NCBI GenBank assembly: GCA_011009095.1
Contig: VTPC01003413.1
Location: 62,001-126,000, forward strand
DNA from: Ignelater luminosus
Lineage: Eukaryota; Arthropoda; Insecta; Coleoptera; Elateridae
Direction of reading: 5' to 3'
DNA: 64,000 bases
A model generated the notes under the pieces. It ran no database searches. It was not told where the DNA came from and saw nothing but the letters and a program-made list of their open reading frames with translations. The translations under genes were made by a program, and so were the position numbers. Positions 1 to 10,790 of the stretch are shown here, piece after piece (positions within the stretch are counted from its first letter, which is position 1; every line of letters starts with the position of its first letter).

Positions 1-1325
1 ATGATTACGCCTCTTGATAAAAGTGATAGGCAACCCAATCTGCACGTTGATATTTTTAAATTAAAAAAATTGAAAATCAAGACTAGTAGGCAGAGACAAT
101 CTTTTGTTGCATCATTTACGTTTGTTCAGTTTGACATTTTAATCTTACTAGAATACAAATACAAATTCGAATAATGAAAAGGAAGGTATGATATTAATTT
201 TTAGGGAGTGTCGAAAAAATCCAAATAACGGACATTTTGAACACACGTTGCAATAACCATACCTTGTTTGTTTGATTTATCTTAATTTAAATCTTCTTAT
301 AGTTTACTCATTACTTATTTTTTGTAAGGCTTTAGTTTGTTACATTTTTTTGTTGTTCATATCTAATTTCTACATTGCATTAATAAAAGTCAATTAACAT
401 TACCATCATTAATTTTTTTTGTCTTAATTAAATACAGTTAATCATGCCGAAATCTAACCTTAAAAATAACTTGAGAAACATTCGTGTGTCAAATTGCTAT
501 AATACAAGCAGATGTTTTGTTCTTTTAGAATTCGCGATTTTCATCAACCAACAGATGGCGGTAAATTTCGTAATTTAATACGTCAAACAGCGTTGTCGAA
601 GTTAACGATAAATCTCCAGATCTGATGTCTATATGTAATTGTTTCACTTCTTCTTGCAATAATGCTGTTTATTATTACACTAGTTTTTTTTATTTCCAGC
701 CGGTATCACCGGTCCTTACAAATCGCCAATACAAAAAAAAAGTTGTAGTGGCCTGTGAAAATGTATGATGTTGCATATTTATATTTAGCTAGCGTGAATA
801 AAGCTTTTACCTTATTCTTGTCTGTTGTTTGTATTTCAATACAGAACTTACTTCTCACTTTAGCTGCATTCAAAGAAGGTTTGCATCGTACCTAATATAT
901 TCCGTTGCTTCTTATTTTTAGTTGTAAACATAAAAAAAGTGAACAAATAGTTACACGCAAGTTGAGCTACTCACAATTTCACAATCTAGATGAAAACCAC
1001 ATATCTTAAAGTAAGATAGCAAATTAGTATCGGCAAGACTTCGGAGTAGCAATATATTAAAATTTTACTTAAGGTATGTCCGTGGTATTTTTATGATATA
1101 GCAACACGGTTTTACAAAACTTGATCCACGGCTATCTAGATATTTACTAAAAACAAAGATTTTCATTTTTTTGTAATGCATGCAATAACTTTAACCTTTT
1201 GTTTTCTGGAAATTTTGCTTTCCCATACGTCTAACCCGTCTAACTTTTGTTGGTCGAACACTGTCTAGTGCTGCACGCGTAGAAGTACTAAAATGAAAGT
1301 ATATTAATACAAGGTTTCTAGCGAT
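1..1325. other. AT-rich intergenic or intronic DNA, nothing recognised
   Basis: I read both strands and found no convincing coding frame, RNA gene or terminal repeat. It may be upstream of Piezo or inside its first intron, since the Piezo start-codon exon was not found. Confidence 0.5.
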
Positions 1326-1700
1326 TTGGAAATGTCAAGGAATATAAAATGGTCAGGGAAAATGAACATAAATCATGGAAAAATTCCCAGTGGTACATTT
1401 CCAAACCATGTATTTGAAATTGCCCGTTTTCGGGTGCCGAACAGAATGTGTAAGGTTGCACCGTATACTCGTAGAGGTCGTATTCGTATTTTTGATGTAG
1501 ACGAAGGGATTATTTTGAGATTTTGTCATGTGCAAGAATCTTGTGAGTGCAATAGCGTTCTTCGTCAAGTGAAAATGTGGAACAAAAAAGAGACTGTGAA
1601 CGGCAGGCTCTACCCATAGGGATATTCCACCTAGAGATTTATAGTTATTTTCAAATTGTTATATTGACAGTCTGAAAATCAATGGCCGAGTAAGATCTCA
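1326..1700 (+). pseudogene. Possible relic of a mariner-type transposase N-terminus
   Basis: An open frame of 97 codons (1326-1619) contains a stretch reading RRGRIRIFDVDEGIILRF, then NKKETVNGRLYP. This resembles the linker and second helix-turn-helix of insect IS630/Tc1/mariner-like transposases, in which a GRxR motif is followed by a paired-type HTH and a LYPYH-like segment. The frame stops straight after LYP. A shifted frame then reads IPPRDL before further stops. No DDE motif or terminal repeat was found, so this is a relic at best. Chance resemblance is the main alternative. Confidence 0.25.
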
Positions 1701-4460
1701 GATTCCTCCGTGATTCCTTCTTGGTCCTTGGATCCTTGCCTTGTTTTGTTTATTTCTCGCATGATTCGAATGAAGTTGGAGATTTTTGGCTATTATCTTG
1801 ACTTCTTTATCTTGTTTTCTGTATTGTTTTCCTTCAGATGAGCTTTTTAAATTAGGTTTCTTTGGTTTGGTTTATTTAAAAATTTTTTAAACCTACAAGC
1901 ACAAAACGCAAGAGAAGAATGCAGCTACAAAACTACCAGAATTAGTGCAAGCAAATAGAAATTCAATTTAAAAAGTAGGATGTATAAAAACTTTTCTAAC
2001 TAAAATAGTATTCAGAAAATCTTACTTTATAATTTTTAAATTAGGAGGAATCACGATACAAACTGCGCGTAAAAACCACCACACGGTGCATCAAGTTCGT
2101 TTTTTATTTAAAAACTCACCACAACAACCGAAACCGATCCGTCCTTGTGAAGACGTTCCAAGATCTACCGCATGAATTTAATACTGCCAGTTAAAAATCT
2201 GCTCAGGTATACAGGACGTATCTTAAATAACGGATTGTATTTATAATACATTGACTGTCTAAAAATAAACAAAAAATCCCAACAGCAATTTGCTGTTAAC
2301 TGCGTAAAACTTGTTCGTCTTGGCAACACTGTATGGTTAAAAACGATAAAAAATTGAGTAGGTGAGAATATTTGGTAGTGCGATTAAAAGTTGTAATGTT
2401 TTCATTCGGTGCAAGTTTTCTTTGTTTATTGGTAGTAACCTTGCAATATCTTTAAAAATCATTGCTGTTAAGGAATTTACCATTTTAAGAAGTGGATTAC
2501 TGATACGTTAAATATAAATTCCATTAAGATTGCTTCAGATGTTGGAGTCATATTTAAATAAAATAAGTGTTTTGAAAAGGCTCAGCCTTACACTCACTTT
2601 TTTAGTATTTGGAATGAACTTTACACAAGTAATGGCATGCAGGGTATGCCTTCTCATTGTGTCAAAATCAACTATTTTTAAAGCATGCGAAAATTAATTT
2701 GAATTGCCCATAAGTCACAAATTTTATTGGTACTTGATAGTTTCACATTTGTGAAATGTGCCTACTATTTATACCAACCTAAGGGTTAATTGCACGGCCT
2801 ACTTGATTATTGCAGAATTCATTATTACAGCAAGCTGTTTGAAACAAATGCATGGGTATGCACACATTTATAAAAATATTTCATGTTTTGTATACAATCT
2901 TTCAAGCTTTACGAAAATCTTCAATATTCAAGTATACATTTGACAGATTTATTTCTAAAATTCCAAAAATCCATTTAGCCCAAAGCGTAGATCTATTTTT
3001 GAACTAAAAATTACTTTATGTAAATGACAAGATTTTTTGCCCCTCATTTTCTTGGGTCTATTTAGAGAATACACTTGCATCTGTGAAATTATGTTAAGTT
3101 AGCGCTTCATTAGAATTTAAGATATTCACCAGAAATCTCTTTCCAAAAATAAAACACAAGTGTTTTTATTCTGTAGCATTTTATTTTTTTCTAGTACACA
3201 CGATTCATACGAAAACGTTTGCTTGTTTAATATCCTGAAACAATTCATATATGCGGGATATACGCGTAAATTTTTTGGCAGGAACTCAAAAATTATTTTT
3301 TTTCCCTATTTTTGCCCGGTCTTCGTCGTCGGAAACGTTGTATACTTGTAACAAGCAAAACATTTTTACAAGACTGTGGGGAGTATATATGATGCATAAA
3401 TGTTAAGGATTTCCGTTTTATCATATACACATGATACCTGCTGACCGACTTTGTAAACGAAGGCAGCAGGGTGGTGACATTTCATGGAGCATAAGGGTAG
3501 AAACCAGACAGATTTACATAATGTCGGTGGCCTGAATGTTACTTTTAAAACACGCACGCTTTACCACAAATGTCACTCCTTTGCCTATTCTCTTTATAAC
3601 CGTTCTAAGTTATCATTTTTCGTGTTATTATTAATAATTACGTTAATGCATAACATGAACGAACATGTGGCAATTAACGCTAATTAAACTTGACAACATA
3701 TTTTTCTTTTTTATTTTCTAATTCTCCCTAGATTATTATTAAAAAGATTTTTTTTGTAATTATTGCAATTTGATTTTGATTTTGATTTTGTCCACTAATA
3801 GAAATACAAATAGAAAAATTCCAGTACGTTTTATGTTACGCTGTGATATATCGTAAATGACGAAAGTAGGTGTGCCTAGCCCTTTTCCAGAGATAAAAGG
3901 TTATTGGCAGTTCTTACTATGACACGAGGTGTATCCCATCTTTGAATGAGATTGTCCCTCCATTGATTATTAGGTTAACTTCCTTGACACAAAATAGGGG
4001 TTGAGTCGTTGTTTGAGAAATAATATTATTTTCTAATTCATCTTTTTAAAGAATTCCACGAGCAGAAAGTCATCGAAAAGGAAAATTATAAACCCCTAAA
4101 TATCGATCTTCAACTGGGAAAAACGATTGAATCATGAAGCGTATGTCTTATAAATTATAAAAGTAAGATTTGAGGAATTCAGCAGTAGATCTGGTATCTT
4201 TAGATTTAAATTTTGTTCTACTTTTTTATTTTGAAGTAAATTTACTGAGACTGTAATAAATACAAACTGAAATTAAATAAAGAACATTATTTTTGGAAGT
4301 TTAAAATCTCCTCATCGATTACATTTATAGTATTGCTGTGGTAAATGAACCAGCCAGCATTATGACCAATTTCCTGCATTTTATTCATTATTTTGTTCTA
4401 TTCCTTGAACAAAAAAGAAATAAAAACTTGACCTGTATCGGATATCTAAATTAAACACAA
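1701..4460. other. Unannotated AT-rich DNA
   Basis: Nothing recognisable apart from a short GATTTT-type simple repeat near 3770-3790. Frames of 60-70 codons here lack family motifs and overlap on both strands, as expected by chance. Confidence 0.5.
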
Positions 4461-4864
4461 TATACAGGATGGTTAAAATCTTGTGTTTACATCATTAGAA
4501 TCGTGACAAGAGCTATTCAAAACAATTTTCAATTGTTTTTCCGGCTATTTAAAAAAATGAGGTTGATGATGGTTACTCGAAACCGAAACGTTGTACAGGA
4601 GTTTTGTTAGCGTATTTTAATAGAGAACAAAAAGTGGCAACGGAAAAGTGGTTTTAGTTTTCCGATATCTCTTCAAATAAAGGAAAGAAAAAATAATAAC
4701 GAAAATCTAGAAATCTACTTTTTTTTAAATATCTCCGAAACTCTCCAAGATATTTAGATTTTGCAAACGCTTACGAAAAAGTCCTAGAACTAGCCAACTT
4801 TCATCCCATCTTACCGTTTCCAAGATCCCCATGCTGTGCATCCTTATCTTGGACACACTGTATA
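4461..4864. repeat. Interspersed repeat, copy 1 (about 400 bp, MITE-like)
   Basis: It starts TATACAGGATGG and ends GGACACACTGTATA, giving short imperfect terminal inverted repeats that begin TACAG. Nearly its whole length is present in reverse orientation at 49189-49566. Shared landmarks are the TTTACATC(A)TTAGAATCGTGACA block, an A-rich centre, the CGGTAAGAT block and the GTGCATCCTTATCTTGGACACACTG end. No coding sequence is seen. A transposase fragment of mariner type lies just past the other copy, so a mariner-mobilised non-autonomous element is plausible. Confidence 0.7.
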
Positions 4865-5325
4865 TTATAAGCACACTAATGGTAGTTTTATTTATTATGT
4901 TAAAACTATAACTTCTAGTTTTAATCTATGTAATAGAAGTTCTGTCATTTTTTCATTACATTCTATTTAAAGAAGGTTAAGGCCTGGCTTCTCGATCTTT
5001 GGTTAAGTTTAACAAGAAGATTTTTACCATGAATATAATTGTCAAAGATGACTGACAACAGTTATACACATAGCAATAATCCTTGGTTAAACTTCATCAA
5101 CGATTGAGCAACTAGGCCTAAGTTTTTCTAGAATTGTGAAGATTCGTTTTTCCCGCATAGTCAAAAATACTTATTGCAATCAACCGCTGGGTGACGCAAA
5201 AACTCATTTATTTATGATTGTTTGGGACTGTTTGCTCTAAAAGGTTTATCTGGATTACAACAGTCATATGAGAGGCGTTGACCGTGTTGATCGCTTGAGA
5301 GCTTGACAGACGCTCAAAACAAATG
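4865..5325. other. Unannotated DNA between two elements
   Basis: No gene seen. The last eight bases, AACAAATG, are the left target-site copy of the neighbouring hAT-type element. Confidence 0.5.
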
Positions 5326-6275
5326 CAGTGATGGATTTAGGCTTAGGCCCGGGCCTAGGGCGACAAGATTTGAGGGGTGCCATAATCTGAGGCGCCGCAA
5401 AATTTGAGAGACGATAAAAATTCGAAATTCGTGGAGTTTTCTGGTGACTATGAAAAAATTTTAGAGAAGTTTCAAAAATATTATTTTTTCCACCGAAGAA
5501 TTATACCTTAACATGGTTAAGTATTGACCAATTAAAAATTTCGGAATTACAAAAATATAAAAAAATTGAATAGATTTTTGTTAATTCTTTGTCTTTTGCC
5601 ACAGCAATTGCTTTTTATATTTTTATTATTATAGTACAGAGTGTCCCGTAAATGCCAATAAAGCTTCATATAGCAGTTTCCCTCAACCTAAATTGAAAAC
5701 ACGAATGTCCCAACGTACTTAGATTTGTCACACGAACCAAAAAAAGAAATTTCAACTTGGCAACGCTGCAGGCAAATACAAAATTATTCGAATACAGGAA
5801 CCAAAGTATCGCAAGAAATCAAAGATTTATCAATTTTATTTCAGTGATAATGGATCATAAAATTGTCAAAACTTGAAAGAATTGCTGACAACTAATTTCA
5901 TCGGATTTATCAGTACACCCAAGACTTGCATATTTGTCATATCTAGTGTTTGGTAATAATTCAATTTTTAACAGCATTTTTAGAAAGAGAAATATAAAAG
6001 TTCTATGCTTTATCAAAGGTAATTGTTGTTTCAACAGATTCGTTTGTTGAATTTCTAATGGCTTCATTTGGATTCGATTCTTTGGTTTCTGCTTATTTAG
6101 TGTTAAAGACGTTAACTTCTGACCACTTGTAAAGAAACCTAAGCTGAGGACTAATTTTCTTTTTGCAGATTTGCAATAAGCACACCCTGTATATTTCATA
6201 TACACCTTTAAAAAAACAAAAAGGGCGCCTTATCAAAATAGGCCTAGGGCGCAATCAAACCTAAATCCGCTTCTG
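5326..6275. mobile_element. Non-autonomous hAT-type element with perfect 8-bp target duplication
   Basis: The left end reads CAGTGATGGATTTAGGCTTA. The right end, reverse complemented, reads CAGAAGCGGATTTAGGTTTG, so the ends form hAT-type inverted repeats starting with CAG. The element is flanked by AACAAATG on both sides (5318-5325 and 6276-6283), the 8-bp duplication typical of hAT transposition. GC-rich sub-terminal blocks (GGCCTAGGGCG) occur at both ends. No transposase is encoded. A second repeat at 5635-6191 appears nested in the middle and would account for much of the length. Confidence 0.85.
5635..6191. mobile_element. Probable MITE nested in the hAT-type element
   Basis: The left end TACAGAGTGTCCCG and the right end (reverse complement TACAGGGTGTGC) form short inverted repeats of the TACAGGGTGT class. 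The same class recurs in this window at 4461, 8934, 27061, 31772 and 49189. The interior has no recognised coding sequence. The terminal match is only about ten bases, so the boundaries are approximate. Confidence 0.5.
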
Positions 6276-6395
6276 AACAAATGGCAAACCGCATTTTCTG
6301 GGTCCTAATTGATCGATGTTTGTTAATTCCTATGTAAAGATTTCTTTGATAGAATACAAAAGAGGGATCGCAATGAAACTAATGCAGCAGTCGCT

Positions 6396-7477
6396 AAAAT
6401 AAACAGTACCGAAAATGAAAATTGTATTTATTTTTTAATTTATACAATTTAAATGTTCAAAATGTGTACCTTTGCGGCGCAAACATGCTTCATAATAATT
6501 TTGCAGATTATCTAACATATTTATAAAGAGTGGTGGTTGCTGCAGTTGCTGAAAATAGGTTATTATCTTTCGTAGTAGTTCTCCAAAATTTGCTGGCGGG
6601 TCTTCTGACCAAAATACTGATTCCTTCAGCTTGCCCCAAATATATGCATCAGGTGGCGTCAGAGCAGGTACACCTGCAGATTTCGTGCGCGGCAAACGTT
6701 TCGTAAATCTCTCACAAAAGGTGTAATAATGTCCTCTCTGTAGCGCTCTTGGTTAACAGTAACTGGATGCTTGTCCTCGTCCTCAACAAAATAATCCCAT
6801 ACCCAGACACAGCACACCAAATGGTAACTCGTTCACTGTGGAGTGGTTTCTCTACAATGACATCTGGGCGTTCAAATCCAAGGAATCGAGTTGTTTGTGG
6901 ATTGATATAACCGTTAAGGTGAATGTGACTTTCGTCTGAAAACCATACGTTTCTCAAGAATTTGGGATCTTCGTACACTAGGCTCAACACTCGTCCACAG
7001 TAAACTTCTCTTGCACGCTTGACCGCAACGTTTAGTCGTCCAATTTGAATGCAGTAAGGATAACCACCAATAGATTTGAACAGTCGACGTGTGGATGTTT
7101 CACTGATATTCAGTTTATACGCAGTTCGTCGAAGGCTTCTTTTTGAAGACTGCATGATCTGGTTAAGAACACGTTCTTGATTATTGTTGGTAGAAACTGT
7201 TCTTTGACGACCTGAAAAGCCCTTGCGCTGACACAATACACTACCAGTGTGACGAAATTTCTCAACAATTGCTAACATTACACTTTTACTGGGGGCCGCT
7301 TTGTTAAACTCTTGTCAATATTTCAAACTTGGGTCATTATCCCGTCCATTTTCGTATGAACGGAAATAATGCTCTACTATAAACACCATTATCAAGACCA
7401 TTATAACACCAGAACAATGCAATGCATATTGCGAGGGCAATTCCACAGTGCTCTAAATTTCGGTACTGTTTATTTTG
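6396..7477 (-). mobile_element. Mariner/IS630-type DNA transposon, internally deleted
   Basis: Terminal inverted repeats of about 19 bp (AAAATAAACAGTACCGAAA at the left, its reverse complement at the right end near 7459-7477) enclose one minus-strand transposase relic. The total of about 1.08 kb is shorter than an intact element of this family because part of the catalytic core is missing. Target duplications were not clear. Confidence 0.8.
6435..7400 (-). pseudogene. Mariner-type transposase relic lacking the second catalytic Asp
   Basis: Read on the minus strand, it begins near 7395 with a helix-turn-helix region. It continues through FRHTGSVLCQRKGFSGR and a second HTH (SKRSLRRTAYKLNISETSTR) to the first catalytic motif, FSDESHIHLNGYINPQTTRF, which contains the first catalytic Asp. 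After WCAVSGYG the frame shifts. The sequence then jumps from a FVRDLRN-like segment to TPPDAYIWGKLKES, the third catalytic block, and ends at the family-typical HFEHL tail. The QQDGA(x)AH block carrying the second Asp is absent. A stop also lies near the N-terminus. It cannot encode an active enzyme. Confidence 0.8.
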
Positions 7478-8933
7478 GCGAATATTGTAATTCAATAGAA
7501 ATGTATAACTACTAAAAGACGCTCTGCAGATAGCAGTGCAACAGTAAATGCGGATAAAAAGAGGCGAGGAGCAGGATATTCACATTGGATGAAATTTACT
7601 ATAAATCGTGGTCGGTGTGAGGTTTGCAGTAAAAATAAAATTCAATCTAGACCACACTCAATTCGTTCCTTTTGCGAAGTATTCCTATGTTGTAATGAAA
7701 GTAAGAATTGTTTTGCCATTTATCATGAAGTAAGTACATCTTAGCTTGTAGAAGTATTTTTCTTTGTAAAGCTTTTTTCATAATAAACAGAAACAAATTC
7801 ATTATAAGTTATTTATTCGTTATTGATCAAATATCTAAGATTATCATGCGATATCAGTTTTGGTGGCTTGACGGTACTCAAAGGTACCACCCCTAATCGT
7901 TTTGCAAAAAAATTTGAAAAACATCAATACTTTTTTTATATACATTTTGAAGGGCCAATTAACAGGAAAAAACAAAAAAAAAAGAAATGTAACAGTAATT
8001 TATTCTATAGTTGGGCAACAAAGGGTTAAAATATTTTTTGATGTCATTTTTTTCAACATCGAATCTTCAATGTAGCCTTCGGCTATAAGAAAAGATTAAT
8101 CTCTTTTTAATAAAGCAAATAACTAATCGGTACTAAACGTTTATGCAAAATTCTTGATTCTGCAATGGATCCAAATACAGAGCAGGTATGGCAGTTTTCA
8201 AAAACAAAAGGCAACAACACTTCCAACCTTTATAAAGGAACTCTATTCCAACCTAACAAAATAAAAGCATGGCTTGTGTTACCGGCTAGCTCGTCGGACG
8301 GCAAGGTTTGGCGTGGCTGGGGGGGGTGGGGCGCTAGATGACGGCGTCTCAGGCTGGATGTTCGCGCGTTCTCAAAAGAACGGCCTTTTGAAGCGGCGAA
8401 TTTTTGGACTTCATTTTGAAAAAGCAAAAGTTTTTAATCTTACTTTTACTTTAATTTTTATGGAAGGTTTGTTGAAAGGAATGTAGGACAGGAGAAATGG
8501 TTGGGATAAAGTTGTTTAAAAGAAACCCCTTTGCTATTGTAGTGGTAGGGTCGACCGGCGAGCAGGTAGTTGGATGACTGGTTAAGGAAAGTAGGTCGCT
8601 GCGGACAAAGAGGGTTGTAGCAGGACGGGTTGAATGAATTTAGGTCAGGGTGGTTGGAAGGTTGTTGGCCGAGTTTTTAAATAATGAGCGTTAGAAGACA
8701 AGAGCTTGGATAAGAGGTATGAAAACTGGGGTATAAGAGGTACAAGAGCTGGGGTATAAGAGAGCGATTGGGTGAGAGGCGCGGGTTTTTATATGATTTT
8801 AAGGGTAATAAAATTGGGATGGTTGTAGGAAAGGAAAGTCGGGGTTGGATTGGTCAGTGGATGGAATTTAGGTCAATTAACCCCCCTGTAGAGTGTATCA
8901 CTTGTTACGACCCAGAAACGTGAACGGAGTATA
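7478..8933. other. Intergenic DNA with a GC-rich patch and a short tandem repeat
   Basis: No gene recognised. At about 8270-8400 there is an unusually GC-rich stretch with a G-run (GGCTGGGGGGGGTGGGGCGC). From about 8500 to 8800 the plus strand is G-rich. Between 8705 and 8765 a unit containing CTGGGGTATAAGAG occurs twice about 25 bases apart. These look like a degenerate repeat rather than coding sequence. Confidence 0.45.
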
Positions 8934-9640
8934 CAGGGTGTTTCATTAATAATTGGAAATATTTTAGCTGTATAATCCTGAGCTCAAAATATTAAGATTT
9001 AACTCAAATCACTTAGATAAAATGTGGCTCCTTACTGAGTTTCAGGGTGTTTTCTTTAAAAATTTAAAAACTATTCGTTTTAAGCACTTTAATAAATAAC
9101 ATTATCTTTTGTTGCTAATAGGGATTAAATTTTCATTTGCGTAATAAATGCAATCCTACGACCCAAAAACACCGACATAATTAATACACATTAAAATCAA
9201 ATAACTGCCGCTTCATTTTTAATTTTAAATATCTCAAAAAATAATGACTATATCGCTACGAAGGAAGAGTATGTTATTTACATAGAAAGTATTGGAGAAT
9301 CGAAAGATTGTGCTAAAATGGCAATTCCGCCAGTGGCGTAGAATTTGGGAAGGGTCAACTATGCACTTGTCCCTATCGTACGCCTCTGATAGTAGCCAGA
9401 AACGTTTATTTAATATAATGTAGTAGGGTGTACAGTACCTACACTTCCTGCCAAGTATGACAAGGATACGTCAAATAGTTTTAAAGTACTGGGTACAAAT
9501 AGTTTTTAAATTTGTAAATAAAACACCCTGTAACTCAGTAAGGAGCCACATTTTATCTAAGTGATTTGGGTTAAATCTTAATATTTTGAACTCAGGATTC
9601 TGCAGTTAAAATATTTCCAATTATTAATGAAACACCCTGC
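8934..9640. mobile_element. Foldback MITE with about 120-bp inverted ends
   Basis: The left end CAGGGTGTTTCATTAATAAT continues for about 120 bases. It matches, in reverse complement, the right end from 9640 inwards. Shared blocks include TAATAATTGGAAATATTTTA, ACTCAAATCACTTAGATAAA/ATGTGGCTCCTTACTGAGT and CAGGGTGTTTT. A TA lies next to the left terminus. The interior (about 9060-9520) has no recognised coding sequence. The right end abuts the tyrosine-recombinase relic at 9645, which it may have truncated. Confidence 0.85.
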
Positions 9641-9644
9641 ATAA

Positions 9645-9975
9645 AGGAAGCATTTGGCAATTGAAGAAATTCAGCGATTTGTTGTGGCATTCTACTAAAG
9701 ATATCTTTTCGGACAACCTGTCTGCAACATTTTCCGTTAGAATATCTAATAAATAATCTCGGTTTCCATTGCTGGTGGACATAAAGCGACATATTCGCGG
9801 TACAATTTTAATAAATCCAAATTTTCTTCATCTGACAACAAAAGTTCGCTGTACGTTAGTTTTTGTGTCAGGTACTTTTACTATCAATATTGATCTTTTG
9901 TCTTCAATGTCAGAGATTTTCATTTGAAGAATTCACATTTACTCCTGAAATTCCCATGATAGCAGCAACCTAAAA
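9645..9975 (-). pseudogene. Tyrosine-recombinase (Crypton-like) catalytic-domain relic
   Basis: On the minus strand the segment reads AAIMGISG, then DIEDKRSILIVKVPDTKT and VQRTFVV, then ENLDLLKLYREYVALCPP, then RYSNGKCCRQVV and MPQQIAEFLQLPNA. This order matches the phage-integrase-like catalytic domain of tyrosine recombinases that occur as dispersed families in arthropod genomes. The expected GHxFRRTSAT block with the catalytic Arg, and the final Tyr, are missing where the foldback MITE begins. At least two frameshifts are needed to join the blocks. Whether the source was a Crypton or a domesticated relative cannot be told from this piece. Confidence 0.65.
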
Positions 9976-9984
9976 TTCAGACAC

Positions 9985-10790
9985 TGTAAAAAAGTGTGCA
10001 ATATACCTTCCTTTGACGTCGGTAGTTTCATCGATGCTAAACTGTATGTCGGACCGGGACCTTTCACCGCAGGGACAGTTCGCCGCAAATAATAAGTTCC
10101 AACATATTTACTTCGAGATATTTATCTGAACTAATGTGAAGTTATGCTTTATTTTTGCCAATTTGTCACGTAATGGTAATAACTAATGTGAAATTTACAA
10201 AAGTAAGCCTACAGTAGTTTTACAAATCATAATCAGTAATTAACAAACTGAAATATGAAATGGATGGCGCACAAAACATTGTTTTTGTTTGGCAGTATTG
10301 CATTAAGTTCATTTTGACAAATTACTAATTTTATGTCTTTTCGACATTTAACAGCTTATAGAACTGCGGTGAAAAGTATCTGCGGCAGATGTGTCTGCGG
10401 TGAGATCCTCGCGGCGAAACGTCCTAGACCGACCATATGTAGTGGTCTGAAATCGAATCTCTTATTTTTTGAAGAGTCTCTTTGTATAACGTAGGGATGT
10501 GCGATCTGGACGCTGTTCGTCAGGAAACCACTGTTTCTTTTGTTACTTTTCCAAGAACATCTTAAATTCTAGAACGTCGAGGTTGTTCAACGAAATGTTG
10601 CAGGACACCATCATTTTACATAAAACCTTATTGAAATTGTTGGATGATTCATTCTTATTAACATAATTAAGAAGTAATTCTTGCGTAGGGGCATTTTCAA
10701 CGTTAGTTTTCCGTTGATATGGGCTAGTGCGTATGTGCTGATCCAATTGAAATTTTTTGGTAACGGCGATCTAACAATAAAATATAAGTA
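9985..10790 (-). pseudogene. hAT-type (CGGBP1-related) transposase relic
   Basis: The minus strand holds a 67-codon frame (10746-10543) with DQHIRTSPYQRK, then SSNNFNKVLCKMMVSCNISL, then LEFKMFLEK. It is followed in another frame by VPDE and, near 10045-9990, by SIDETTDVKGRYIAHFF. These blocks and their order match the BED-finger to DETTD region of hAT-type proteins related to CGGBP1. The stretch between the two parts is frameshifted and partly unreadable. Its 3' end runs directly into the tyrosine-recombinase relic with no obvious terminal repeat between them, so the two relics may form a composite insertion. Confidence 0.55.

Noticed and set aside
2395-2440. MFSFGASFLCLL followed by GTAGTA as a Piezo first exon
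   Set aside because: It has Met and hydrophobic residues but lacks the conserved Arg-(hydrophobic)-Pro pattern expected at the Piezo N-terminus, and the phase does not fit exon A.
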